This document shows, piece by piece, positions 7,600 to 14,730 of a DNA stretch of 50,181 bases. Below the pieces are notes generated by a model, which saw only the letters and a program-made list of their open reading frames with translations, had not been told where the DNA came from and searched no databases. The position numbers were made by a program, and so were the translations under genes. This DNA comes from a virus. How positions within the stretch are numbered: the stretch's first letter is position 1; each line of letters starts with the position of its first letter. The DNA lies in the IMG/VR virus record IMGVR_UViG_3300044980_000168, positions 1 through 50,181 of that record, one strand, 5' to 3'.

Positions 7600-7973
7600 G
7601 GCCTATCCGTCCAAGCCACAAACCGCTTGCACCCGTCGACCTGACTGCAATGGGTCGGCTCTGGCGAGCCCACAGCGTGGGTGTGGCCCTGGTGCAACGA
7701 TAGCGAGTGGCCGCACTCGCAGAGCGTGGCAGCATCGAGGATCTCCCGCACTGCCGCGAATGGGCTCGGGGTCATGCGGCGGGGGATGGCGGGGGACGTG
7801 GGCGGCTCGGTCGCCCGAATGATGGCGAGTGCGGCCCGGACTTTCGGGTGCGCTTCCTGCGCGGGCCAGTTGCCCGATCCGCCTGACCATCCGGTGATGT
7901 CGTCAAGCGCTACATGCGCCCGCTCGAGAGCCGCGATGCCATCGGCAAGATGCTGCTCCCAGTCCTGGCTCAT
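7596..7973 (-). CDS. Hypothetical protein with C-terminal zinc-finger-like motif, 125 aa
   Basis: N-terminal helical part (LADGIAALERAHVALDD). The C-terminal part carries CECGHSLSLHQGHTH followed by CSQVDGCKRF, a C-x-C-G-H...C...C arrangement that would fold a small zinc finger. Its stop overlaps the endolysin ATG by 4 nt and its own start overlaps the upstream gene's stop by 4 nt. The role is unknown; position suggests expression with the lysis genes. Confidence 0.6.
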   Translation of the reverse strand: MSQDWEQHLADGIAALERAHVALDDITGWSGGSGNWPAQEAHPKVRAALAIIRATEPPTSPAIPRRMTPSPFAAVREILDAATLCECGHSLSLHQGHTHAVGSPEPTHCSQVDGCKRFVAWTDRP

Positions 7974-8158
7974 TCGCTTCGCTCCTCGTCCACGGCGTTT
8001 CGGAGGCCCCGGGCGAGGTCGGCCTGGAGGGCGGCGTCCGGCTCAACGGGTCCAGCGGCCAGCAACGACGGAGCAGGCTCCGCAGCCAAGCACCAGGCAA
8101 GCGCTTCCTCTCGGGAGAACTTCACCACATCGAACCGGCCGCGGGTGTCGGGATCCAT
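7970..8158 (-). CDS. Hypothetical acidic protein, 62 aa
   Basis: A small, mostly helical acidic protein (FSREEALAWCLAAEPAPSLL) of unknown function. It is supported by the exact 4-nt overlap with the next gene and by its place in a fully tiled operon. Confidence 0.55.
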   Translation of the reverse strand: MDPDTRGRFDVVKFSREEALAWCLAAEPAPSLLAAGPVEPDAALQADLARGLRNAVDEERSE

Positions 8159-8167
8159 GCCGCTATC

Positions 8168-8365
8168 CTACCACGAGCGTCGGTGCTCGCCCCAGCTTCC
8201 CAGCCCAACCGGGTAGCCCAGGAACGCGCCGAGGATGTAGAGCACGCATGCCACAACCACCACCACGCGGATCAATTTCACCACGGTCGGGTCGAGCGGG
8301 AACTGAGTCACGGCCCACAAAATGAGGCCTGCGAGCACAAGGGCGATGAGGATTGATAGGAGCAT
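8168..8365 (-). CDS. Holin-like small membrane protein, 65 aa
   Basis: Read from the ATG at 8365; longer versions of the frame add only Arg-rich sequence. There are two strong transmembrane segments, about residues 1-18 (LLSILIALVLAGLILWAV) and 32-52 (VVVVVACVLYILGAFLGY), with a short polar link and a basic tail. Size and topology fit class II holins, which make the lesion letting endolysin reach the wall. The endolysin lies 570 bp downstream. No clear ribosome-binding site is seen. Confidence 0.55.
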   Translation of the reverse strand: MLLSILIALVLAGLILWAVTQFPLDPTVVKLIRVVVVVACVLYILGAFLGYPVGLGSWGEHRRSW

Positions 8366-8381
8366 GCGGCAGGGGAGGCAA

Positions 8382-8690
8382 CTAGGATGCCGGGCCCAAT
8401 TCAATGTCCTCGATGATCCCGAGGATCTTCGCGTCGAAGTCACGCCGTACCTGGGCGAGGTCCTTCTTCGCCAGCGCATCCTTGAGCGCAAGGCCGACGA
8501 ATTCGAACACCTGGAGCGCGTAGGGCGCGGCGATCTCCTCAGCCGTATCGCCGCTCGCTAGCTTGCGCATCACGGAGCTGAAGCCCTGTTCAGCCAGGTC
8601 TAACACGACGAGCAGATAGGCCGGTACATCGCCGGCAAGCGCCTCTTCGATCGCCCCCACCACGGTTCCGTCTTCCTCGGGATCAGTCAT
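8382..8690 (-). CDS. Hypothetical helical protein, 102 aa
   Basis: The ATG at 8690 follows GGAGG on the same strand, better than the upstream in-frame starts. Acidic and almost entirely helical (AIEEALAGDVPAYLLVVLDL, then an amphipathic C-terminal half). Function is unknown. The start overlaps the stop of the lipoprotein gene by 8 nt. Confidence 0.6.
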   Translation of the reverse strand: MTDPEEDGTVVGAIEEALAGDVPAYLLVVLDLAEQGFSSVMRKLASGDTAEEIAAPYALQVFEFVGLALKDALAKKDLAQVRRDFDAKILGIIEDIELGPAS

Positions 8691-8883
8691 GAGGGCCTCC
8701 ATCCTGAAGCTTCGAGATGCAGGCGTCCGCCGCCGCACGTCGCTGGGGGCTGGATGCGTCGACCATCTGTTTGGCAGATTCCACGCACTCGATACCCTTC
8801 GAGAGGTAAGGGTCAACCGCGCACGCCCAGCATGCGACCCCGAGCAGGAAGCAGCCGAGGGGGAGGAGCAGGAGATGTCTCAT
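8683..8883 (-). CDS. Small lipoprotein, possible outer spanin-like protein
   Basis: A 66-aa protein with a signal peptide and a lipobox-like LLGVAC at residues 13-18, so Cys18 may be lipidated. The mature part is about 48 residues and helical with several Cys. Small lipoproteins encoded in lysis cassettes often act as outer-membrane spanins, linking to an inner-membrane partner. The neighbouring genes 8880-9209 and 9206-9775, each with one membrane segment, are candidates for that partner. This assignment is by context only. Confidence 0.5.
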   Translation of the reverse strand: MRHLLLLPLGCFLLGVACWACAVDPYLSKGIECVESAKQMVDASSPQRRAAADACISKLQDGGPHD

Positions 8884-9209
8884 GGCGTCGGGTCCTTGGG
8901 CGGGGTCTGAATAAGCGGCGGCGGAGCGATCAGCGGCGTCGAGCTGCTCACCGCCAACGTCTTAGCAGCTGCCACCGAGCCAGGCGAGAGGGTACCGCGC
9001 TTGAGATCCACCGAAGCCTGTAGCGCCGGAAGGAACTGCGGCCCGAGGGCGCCGAGGAGCCGAATCATCGCAGCCTTGCGCGGGTTCGCCAAGGCCCATG
9101 CGGGATAGTCCTTGTCCTGGATCGCCCACTGAATTAGCTGGAAGATGATGCCGGCCGCGGTGCCAAGGCCGGCGAGGATGTGGGTCCAGTGTGCGGCGAG
9201 CCAGTTCAT
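8880..9209 (-). CDS. Hypothetical membrane-associated protein, 109 aa
   Basis: One N-terminal hydrophobic segment (about residues 8-29, HILAGLGTAAGIIFQLIQWA), then a helical soluble part and a Pro/Thr-rich C-terminal tail (PPPLIQTPPKDPTP). Overlaps of 4 nt on both sides place it firmly in the lysis-region operon. It could be a holin partner or an inner spanin; nothing in the sequence decides this. Confidence 0.55.
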   Translation of the reverse strand: MNWLAAHWTHILAGLGTAAGIIFQLIQWAIQDKDYPAWALANPRKAAMIRLLGALGPQFLPALQASVDLKRGTLSPGSVAAAKTLAVSSSTPLIAPPPLIQTPPKDPTP

Positions 9210-9775
9210 TTTACCCCGAGGTAGTGAGAGATCAGCGCCCAGAGCCCCATGCCTGCAGCGCCCGCCAACGCGAGCACGAGCGCCGGGAAGAACCGCCCCG
9301 TCATGAACAGCCAGGGCCTCGCCGCGCTCTTGAGGTCGCGGAGCTCGAGAGCCGCGCCCACCCTCTGCTCGACCTTCGTCTCGATGACGGCGGCCATCTG
9401 TCCCGAGGTCATGCCATAGCGGGGCTGTCCGTCCTGCGTCGGCGGGAGCTTCTCGAGCTCGTTGACGTCGACGAGGGAGGGGAGTCGGTCGCGCATGGGA
9501 GGAGGTTCGCTGGCGACATGCAGCGCAGCTTTCTGCTGAGCGTCGACGAGAAGCGCCACGTTCGCACGCACCTGTCCAACTTCTTTGGCGAGAATGGCCT
9601 GCCCGGCAGCAAGCCGACCCATCAGGCCCCAGGTGTCGTCCACGACTTTCTCAATGCGCTCGAGCCGATCGCTCTCACCCACATGGCGGTGCCCATTGCC
9701 TTCGGCCTCCGGCTCGATGCCGGAATGCCTGCCCTGGGGCGGCACGGGGGTGGGGCGGTCGGTGCTGGCCATCAC
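9206..9775 (-). CDS. Coiled-coil protein with C-terminal membrane anchor, 189 aa
   Basis: The N-terminal 35 residues are polar and Pro/Gly-rich. Residues about 37-85 form a coiled coil (LERIEKVVDDTWGLMGRLAA). A single transmembrane helix (FFPALVLALAGAAGMGLWAL) lies close to the C-terminus. The plan is that of a tail-anchored protein facing the cytoplasm, possibly involved in lysis control. The family is not recognised. Start and stop both overlap neighbours by 4 nt. Confidence 0.55.
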   Translation of the reverse strand: MMASTDRPTPVPPQGRHSGIEPEAEGNGHRHVGESDRLERIEKVVDDTWGLMGRLAAGQAILAKEVGQVRANVALLVDAQQKAALHVASEPPPMRDRLPSLVDVNELEKLPPTQDGQPRYGMTSGQMAAVIETKVEQRVGAALELRDLKSAARPWLFMTGRFFPALVLALAGAAGMGLWALISHYLGVK

Positions 9776-10155
9776 GCGGGCGGAGCCTCACCTACTGCGA
9801 GTTGCGCGGGCTTGGTGCTGGGCGCGTCGACGATCGCGCGGAGGACAGCGATCACGTCGGGCGAGCTCTTCGCATGGATCGTCAGCATCGACGGCTTGCG
9901 AGCCTCGGCCGAGATGGCCGTATGCTCAGGCTCGCTCAGCTCTATGACGTAGTCGCCGAGCAACTTGCCTCGGAGCACCTGCGCGTCCAACACGTCGAGC
10001 TTGTCGGCCTGTAGGATGCCACTCACGAGGACGCGGAGCAGGCCCACTCGGGGCATCGTGACGAGCTTGCCATCCGGATCCATGGCCGGCTCGCCTGTAT
10101 TCGGATCGAGGATGATGAGGGGATCGGTCGCGGGGAGTATGAGGTATCGATTCAT
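9772..10155 (-). CDS. Hypothetical protein, 127 aa
   Basis: A globular protein with alternating strands and helices (LVSGILQADKLDVLDAQVLR, then DYVIELSEPEH). It has no membrane segment or recognised motif. It lies between the fibre-region genes and the lysis genes with 4-nt overlaps on both sides, so it may be a small tail or assembly protein. Confidence 0.55.
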   Translation of the reverse strand: MNRYLILPATDPLIILDPNTGEPAMDPDGKLVTMPRVGLLRVLVSGILQADKLDVLDAQVLRGKLLGDYVIELSEPEHTAISAEARKPSMLTIHAKSSPDVIAVLRAIVDAPSTKPAQLAVGEAPPA

Positions 10156-10451
10156 GATACCGACCCTACCAGACTGGGCTGTAGCACGGCCAGTGCGGCG
10201 AGCGCCCCAAGCTTCGGATGGCCGCCGTTCCCGGTGTAGAAAGCGGTAAGCGCCGCAGTCATCGTCGGCCCATCGCTCGTGGTCGCGAGCTGTGGCTGGA
10301 CGCCGGGGACGTGGTTGTCGTTCGCGTCGCTGGCGACGTAGACGATGATGATCGCGCTCAGGGTCCCGTTGGCCCAGCGCAGCGAGAAATCGACCACGGT
10401 CACGTTGGTGATCGCGGGCGAGGTGATCGGGTTCTGGAGTTGGGTGGGCAT
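10152..10451 (-). CDS. Hypothetical virion-region protein, 99 aa
   Basis: The ATG at 10451 has AGGAAAG in front of it on the same strand; a longer frame to 10580 only covers antisense of the fibre gene. The protein is beta-rich with Asn/Thr-rich strands (SPAITNVTVVDFSLRWANGT), in keeping with a small tail or fibre-associated protein. It follows the large fibre gene by 7 bp. Confidence 0.55.
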   Translation of the reverse strand: MPTQLQNPITSPAITNVTVVDFSLRWANGTLSAIIIVYVASDANDNHVPGVQPQLATTSDGPTMTAALTAFYTGNGGHPKLGALAALAVLQPSLVGSVS

Positions 10452-10458
10452 GTCTTTC

Positions 10459-12615
10459 CTAGACGCAGAGCACAACTTGAACGGTGATCCCATTCCAACT
10501 TGCGGGCGCAAACAAGAATGAGCCGGTGGCGACGTTGAGGGTGGACTTACCTCCGCCTCCGACGCTTTGCGTGGTTCCAATTGCGCCGCCTAGGAACGTC
10601 AGGACCCCGGGTGTGTTGCCGCTAGACACCACGCCGAGCGCACCATAGGTCGTGCCCCTGCCGGTGCTCAGTGTCGTCGTGGCGTTGGTAGATCCGGATC
10701 CGGATCCGCTCTGGATTAGAATCGCGCCTGCAGCGCCGTTGGTGGATCCGCCGCCTGTGATTGTGACCGCTCCTCCGACACCTGATGAGCCGCTGCTGGC
10801 GCCGCCAGTAATCGTAATGGCTCCGCCCGCGCTTGCACCCGACGATCCGCCAGCGCCGCCCAAGAGTGAGGCCGCGCCACCTGCGCCCACGGAGCCGGAG
10901 GCCGCCCCTCCGGCCACCTGCACCGCACCGGCGTTCGCGGAGCCAGAGTTGCCACCACCCTTCAGGGTGATCGTAGCTGCCCCCGTGGACCCCGATAGGG
11001 TTGCCGTCGCGATCGTAGTCGCTGCGGAAAACGTCACTGCCGAGCCGCTGATCAGCGCATTGTTTCCCACCGAGTCGTAGACATTGAGGGCTCCCCCGTT
11101 CGCCGAGAGCACGATGCCGCCCGAGGGGGCGGAGCTGGGCTGGGTCGTGGCGTTGGCAATCGCCATGACGCCCGCTCCACCACCGATCGATCCACCCCCC
11201 AGGCCGATGTTGTACCCGCTGATGGTCTCAAGCCCAAACGACGTTACGACGGCTATTTCCGTATTTGAGATAGAAAACAGTAGCTGTGCAGTGTCGTTTA
11301 TCGATGTATATGCGCCAGCGACTGCTGATAGAAAAGCGTAATTTGTCGCGCTTGGGGCGAGCGCTGCATTTCCAAACCACAACGCATCGTAGCTCACGTT
11401 CAACGCGCCCAGCCGCGCGCACCCCACGCCCGCCCGGGTGACGAGCAAGGCTGTCTCCGCACCTGTAGAAACTGGGGCCGCGAGCGCGACAACGCATGAT
11501 CCAGGTGTTCCCGTCCCCACCGTGGATGCGCCCGCATTCGGCGGCTGCGGTGTGATCGTGAGGTTCACCGGCGTGACCCCGGCGCTTGCCGCGATCGTCT
11601 GCGAGAGCCCCGGCCCTGTGTCCGCCGCCGCGAACCCAATCAGCCCGCTCCCGCTCGCGAAGGTGATGGCGCCGCTCTGCGCCTGCGCCACGACACACGC
11701 CGCCGTGGTCCCGCTCGCATCCCCGCCCATGGTCTGGGCGGCTTGGTTGGCGGCGGGCAACACGCTGGCGCCAACCGTCGCTGCAAGCGCAAGGTTCAGC
11801 GACCCGTACGACAACGCCGACGCACCCGAGACCTGCAGGACGTTGCCCGTCGTCAGCGCTCCCGCAGCTGGGACCGTGGCGCCATGGATCGCGAGATTGA
11901 CCATCGCGCCCGCCGCGCTGATCGTCGAGTCGCCCGATACGGACACCCAGGCAGTGGCGGGGGTTGCGTTGGTGATGAGCAACTGCCCGGCCGTGCCCGG
12001 TGAGATCCCGCTTGCTGCGAGTGGACCATAGGTCAGCGCACTGGAGCCCGAGACCTGCAACACATTGCCGATCGTGAGCGCTCCCGCAGCGGGGACTGTG
12101 GCGCCATGGATCGAGACGACGGAGAGGACTCCGGAGGAGTTGATCGAGCCGTCTCCGGACATCGTCTCCCACTGCACATTGGTGGATCCGGACAGGAGGA
12201 TCTGTCCGCTCGTGCCGACGATCGCGGCCGACTGGATCACCCCACCCGAAACCACGACGAGCCCGTTTCCAGTCACGCTCAAGGCGGGAGAGGCTACCCA
12301 GGTCGCAGCACCCCCAACCGTCGACAGGAACTGTCCGTTGGATCCAGGGGTGAGGTTGCCGAGCGGCATCAGCCCAGTAATGGCGGCGGCCTGCCCTAGG
12401 TTGACCGCGCCCCACAGGACGTTCGTGCCGGCGCTATTGGTTTGAAGCGTCTGGTATGCCGCGCCGAGCGAGGCCGCGCCGACGATGGCGCCGCCCGACA
12501 CGAGGACTACGCCAGTGCCAGTAGGAGATGCGAGGGAGCCGGAGGGGCCGGGGATCTGTTCGACGACGATGACCTCGGTACCCGAGGAGACGTCGACTAG
12601 GACTAGATCACCCAT
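10459..12615 (-). CDS. Tail fibre / tailspike-like protein, Gly-Ala-Ser-rich, 718 aa
   Basis: A long low-complexity beta-rich protein with the repetitive Gly/Ser/Thr/Ala composition of phage fibres. Internal repeats are visible: the segment IHGATVPAAGALT followed by GNVLQVSG occurs twice near residues 165-260, and Gly-rich motifs of the type GGAxSGSSGxGGA recur between about residues 545 and 640, likely a collagen-like or Gly-rich helical shaft. No chaperone or peptidase domain is seen at the C-terminus. It probably contacts the host surface. It follows the structural genes and precedes lysis, the usual place for a receptor-binding protein. Confidence 0.7.
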   Translation of the reverse strand: MGDLVLVDVSSGTEVIVVEQIPGPSGSLASPTGTGVVLVSGGAIVGAASLGAAYQTLQTNSAGTNVLWGAVNLGQAAAITGLMPLGNLTPGSNGQFLSTVGGAATWVASPALSVTGNGLVVVSGGVIQSAAIVGTSGQILLSGSTNVQWETMSGDGSINSSGVLSVVSIHGATVPAAGALTIGNVLQVSGSSALTYGPLAASGISPGTAGQLLITNATPATAWVSVSGDSTISAAGAMVNLAIHGATVPAAGALTTGNVLQVSGASALSYGSLNLALAATVGASVLPAANQAAQTMGGDASGTTAACVVAQAQSGAITFASGSGLIGFAAADTGPGLSQTIAASAGVTPVNLTITPQPPNAGASTVGTGTPGSCVVALAAPVSTGAETALLVTRAGVGCARLGALNVSYDALWFGNAALAPSATNYAFLSAVAGAYTSINDTAQLLFSISNTEIAVVTSFGLETISGYNIGLGGGSIGGGAGVMAIANATTQPSSAPSGGIVLSANGGALNVYDSVGNNALISGSAVTFSAATTIATATLSGSTGAATITLKGGGNSGSANAGAVQVAGGAASGSVGAGGAASLLGGAGGSSGASAGGAITITGGASSGSSGVGGAVTITGGGSTNGAAGAILIQSGSGSGSTNATTTLSTGRGTTYGALGVVSSGNTPGVLTFLGGAIGTTQSVGGGGKSTLNVATGSFLFAPASWNGITVQVVLCV

Positions 12616-12617
12616 GG

Positions 12618-13028
12618 CTATCTCGAAAGGGACGGCTTGATCACAAAAGGACCGTCCGCATAATACAAGTTATTGGAGCCGTTTTTCACGAGCAGGTCAC
12701 AGTAATACGTCGCGGGAGTAAGGGCGACCGTGAGCGCGTTCGGAATGATGATGCTGATGGTTCCTATGGGAATACCCGTCGAAGTCGTCGTCGATCCAAA
12801 AGTGATTTGGCTCGCACCGCTCGTCAGGATGAAGATCTCAGTGCCCGTGATGTAGGGCAGCGTGTACACGCTAAAGGACGCCGAACACCCGGCGAAGGAG
12901 ATGGCCGTCGCCTGGGTGAGAGGGGGTGTCGAGAGCGCATCATTGGCCGTAGGCAACGAGGCATAACCCAGAACGAAGGTCTTGTCTTCGTTCTGGGTTA
13001 CCTCGAAACTTCGTGACCAGAGGCTCAC
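12618..13028 (-). CDS. Hypothetical structural protein, 136 aa (fibre/tail-associated)
   Basis: A beta-strand-rich protein (IGTISIIIPNALTVALTPAT, then YYCDLLVKNGSNNLYYADGP) resembling small upper-fibre or baseplate-attached domains of phages. It ends 2 bp before the fibre gene start. Codons about 10-22 contain a perfect 15-bp inverted repeat that would fold the mRNA just after the start codon (separate entry). Confidence 0.55.
   Translation of the reverse strand: MSLWSRSFEVTQNEDKTFVLGYASLPTANDALSTPPLTQATAISFAGCSASFSVYTLPYITGTEIFILTSGASQITFGSTTTSTGIPIGTISIIIPNALTVALTPATYYCDLLVKNGSNNLYYADGPFVIKPSLSR
12964..13000. repeat. Perfect 15-bp inverted repeat with 7-nt loop inside a coding region
   Basis: The left arm TAACCCAGAACGAAG (12964-12978) is matched exactly by its reverse complement at 12986-13000, with loop GTCTTGT. 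It lies near the 5' end of the leftward gene 12618-13028. No T-run follows on either strand, so it is not a standard terminator. It could slow translation or act as a protein or processing site. Confidence 0.8.
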
Positions 13029-13040
13029 GACGAGCTCTTA

Positions 13041-14033
13041 CTACCAGTTGGCGATCGTAAGCAGGCCGGTGCTTGTGTCGGGCGTAGCACTGGTAGTACC
13101 TGCCGCAACAGTTGCGGTAATGCTGACCGTTGCAGTTCCAACAACACCGGATGCGATCTGCATCGGACCGATGACCGTGGCAGCTCCGCCTGAGGAGTAA
13201 AGACCGGTTCGATACTGAACCGTGGTCGTAGTGCCGGCAGCGTTTGTGGGCTGGAAAGCAATCTGCGTGGTCGTGAGAGAGCGAATCGGTACGTTCGTCA
13301 CGGTGATAAAGCTGCCTGCCAATGTAACTGCCTGGGTAACCGCCTGCGGGTAAAGCGCCGGATCAACTCCAGTTGAATCCGAAACCGTGCCCTTGATCGC
13401 GAAGGACTTCCAGGTCGTGCCTGCGTAGATCGTTCCTTCCGAAACGGTGAAGTTCTGCCCCGCGAGCGGGGTGCCGGGCTGCCACCAGGACGGACGGACG
13501 AGGACGCCCTTCACGGTGCCGGTACCGATGACCGAGATGACCCACGGACCGGCATCCGCAGCGTTCACGAGATCGCCGGCAGAAGCACCGACCGTTGCAC
13601 CCGGGATGAGGACCGTGTCTCCGACTGCAAGGGTAACACCGTCCGCCGTGCCGATGGCGGTAGCTGTTGCCTGAGTGAGGGTGCCCGTGAGGGACCCGGT
13701 ATAGGCCGCAGCGAGAAGGGTGAAGATGTTCGTCGCAACGGCGCGAACCTGCCCCACCATCTGCTGACCGCCCTGCACACCTACGGAGGTGAGCTGGACC
13801 CAGTAGGTCGTGGTCCCGCCATATGTAGCTGCTGCGACGGAGGTAGCCGCAGGTGCGGCTACGACGCCCGCCTGCGCCTGATAGAAGGCGAAGGGGTTCA
13901 TCGTCGCGACAATGCTGCCGGGAACGATCCTCTGCTGCTCGAGCGCGAGGGTCGCGAGGTTGGAGTAGACGGCTACGCCGGTGGGGCCAGGAAGGCCGAA
14001 GAGTGCTTCGACGGGAATCTGAACGGATGCCAT
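13041..14033 (-). CDS. Virion structural protein, 330 aa
   Basis: Ala/Thr/Val/Gly-rich beta protein (ATVGASAGDLVNAADAGPWV). The opening residues MASVQIPVEALFGLPGPTGV and the many short strands resemble phage tail or capsid decoration proteins, but I do not recognise the family. Its position between internal virion proteins and fibres argues for a tail component. Confidence 0.6.
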   Translation of the reverse strand: MASVQIPVEALFGLPGPTGVAVYSNLATLALEQQRIVPGSIVATMNPFAFYQAQAGVVAAPAATSVAAATYGGTTTYWVQLTSVGVQGGQQMVGQVRAVATNIFTLLAAAYTGSLTGTLTQATATAIGTADGVTLAVGDTVLIPGATVGASAGDLVNAADAGPWVISVIGTGTVKGVLVRPSWWQPGTPLAGQNFTVSEGTIYAGTTWKSFAIKGTVSDSTGVDPALYPQAVTQAVTLAGSFITVTNVPIRSLTTTQIAFQPTNAAGTTTTVQYRTGLYSSGGAATVIGPMQIASGVVGTATVSITATVAAGTTSATPDTSTGLLTIANW

Positions 14034-14105
14034 TTTCGTATGCCTTGGTTGCTATCTGAAGGTCGTCCGCGGGGTCGGTTGCGGGCGGAGGGCATTAGGC
14101 CTGGA

Positions 14106-14669
14106 TTACCAGTCACCTGCACCCGAACACTGATAGATGCGCATCGTTCCGGATCCCCCGCCTACGAAGCCCAAAAACTGGTCGTAAGCAGCTTGGATCT
14201 CGAACTCGTAATAGGATCCGCTGGGGATGGCGAAACACATCCCGGGGTTTCCACCTGCTGTAAAAAGACCAGCGGCTGAAAGAGTGGTGACGACGGTTGC
14301 CAACACGGGCGCGTTTGCACCTGTGACATCCGTGATGAGTCGACCTGTGATGAGCCCGAGCTCCGCACCGTCCGCATAGATAGCGATGCGGGTGCCGACC
14401 ACGCCGGAAGTCTGGCTACCTCCAGGCTGGGTTGTATCGGCTGGTTGAGGGTAGAAACCCGCCAAGCTCAAGACGAGCGGAGTAACCGCCGCCACTGTAA
14501 AAGAGGCACACGAGCCAGGCACCCCCGGCGTAGGCGCAGCTCCGGCCGCACCCGCATTATTGGCCGGTACGGTCGCCAAGAGCTGGCTAGCCCTGGGTGG
14601 ACAGTGGTTGAAGTATCGTTTCGCGGGTGACGTAAGGGGCACGTGGGTTCCGGCGCCACGAGGTGGCAT
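14106..14669 (-). CDS. Virion structural protein, 187 aa
   Basis: A beta-rich protein whose second half (TRIAIYADGAELGLITGRLI, then SGSYYEFEIQAAYDQFLGFV) looks like a small tail or decoration domain. The first 30 residues (MPPRGAGTHVP onward) are basic and may be over-extended; a later start is possible. It lies 61 bp after the large internal virion protein. Confidence 0.5.
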   Translation of the reverse strand: MPPRGAGTHVPLTSPAKRYFNHCPPRASQLLATVPANNAGAAGAAPTPGVPGSCASFTVAAVTPLVLSLAGFYPQPADTTQPGGSQTSGVVGTRIAIYADGAELGLITGRLITDVTGANAPVLATVVTTLSAAGLFTAGGNPGMCFAIPSGSYYEFEIQAAYDQFLGFVGGGSGTMRIYQCSGAGDW

Positions 14670-14730
14670 ACTTCGGAAGGTCGTGCGGCGGGCTTACGGT
14701 GCCGGACTGGAGCTATCTGTACTTCTTTGG

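Noticed and set aside
11228-12415. 395-aa leftward ORF inside the fibre gene
   Set aside because: Out-of-frame shadow of the fibre gene, Arg-rich with no domain; a GC-rich repeat keeps the frame open.
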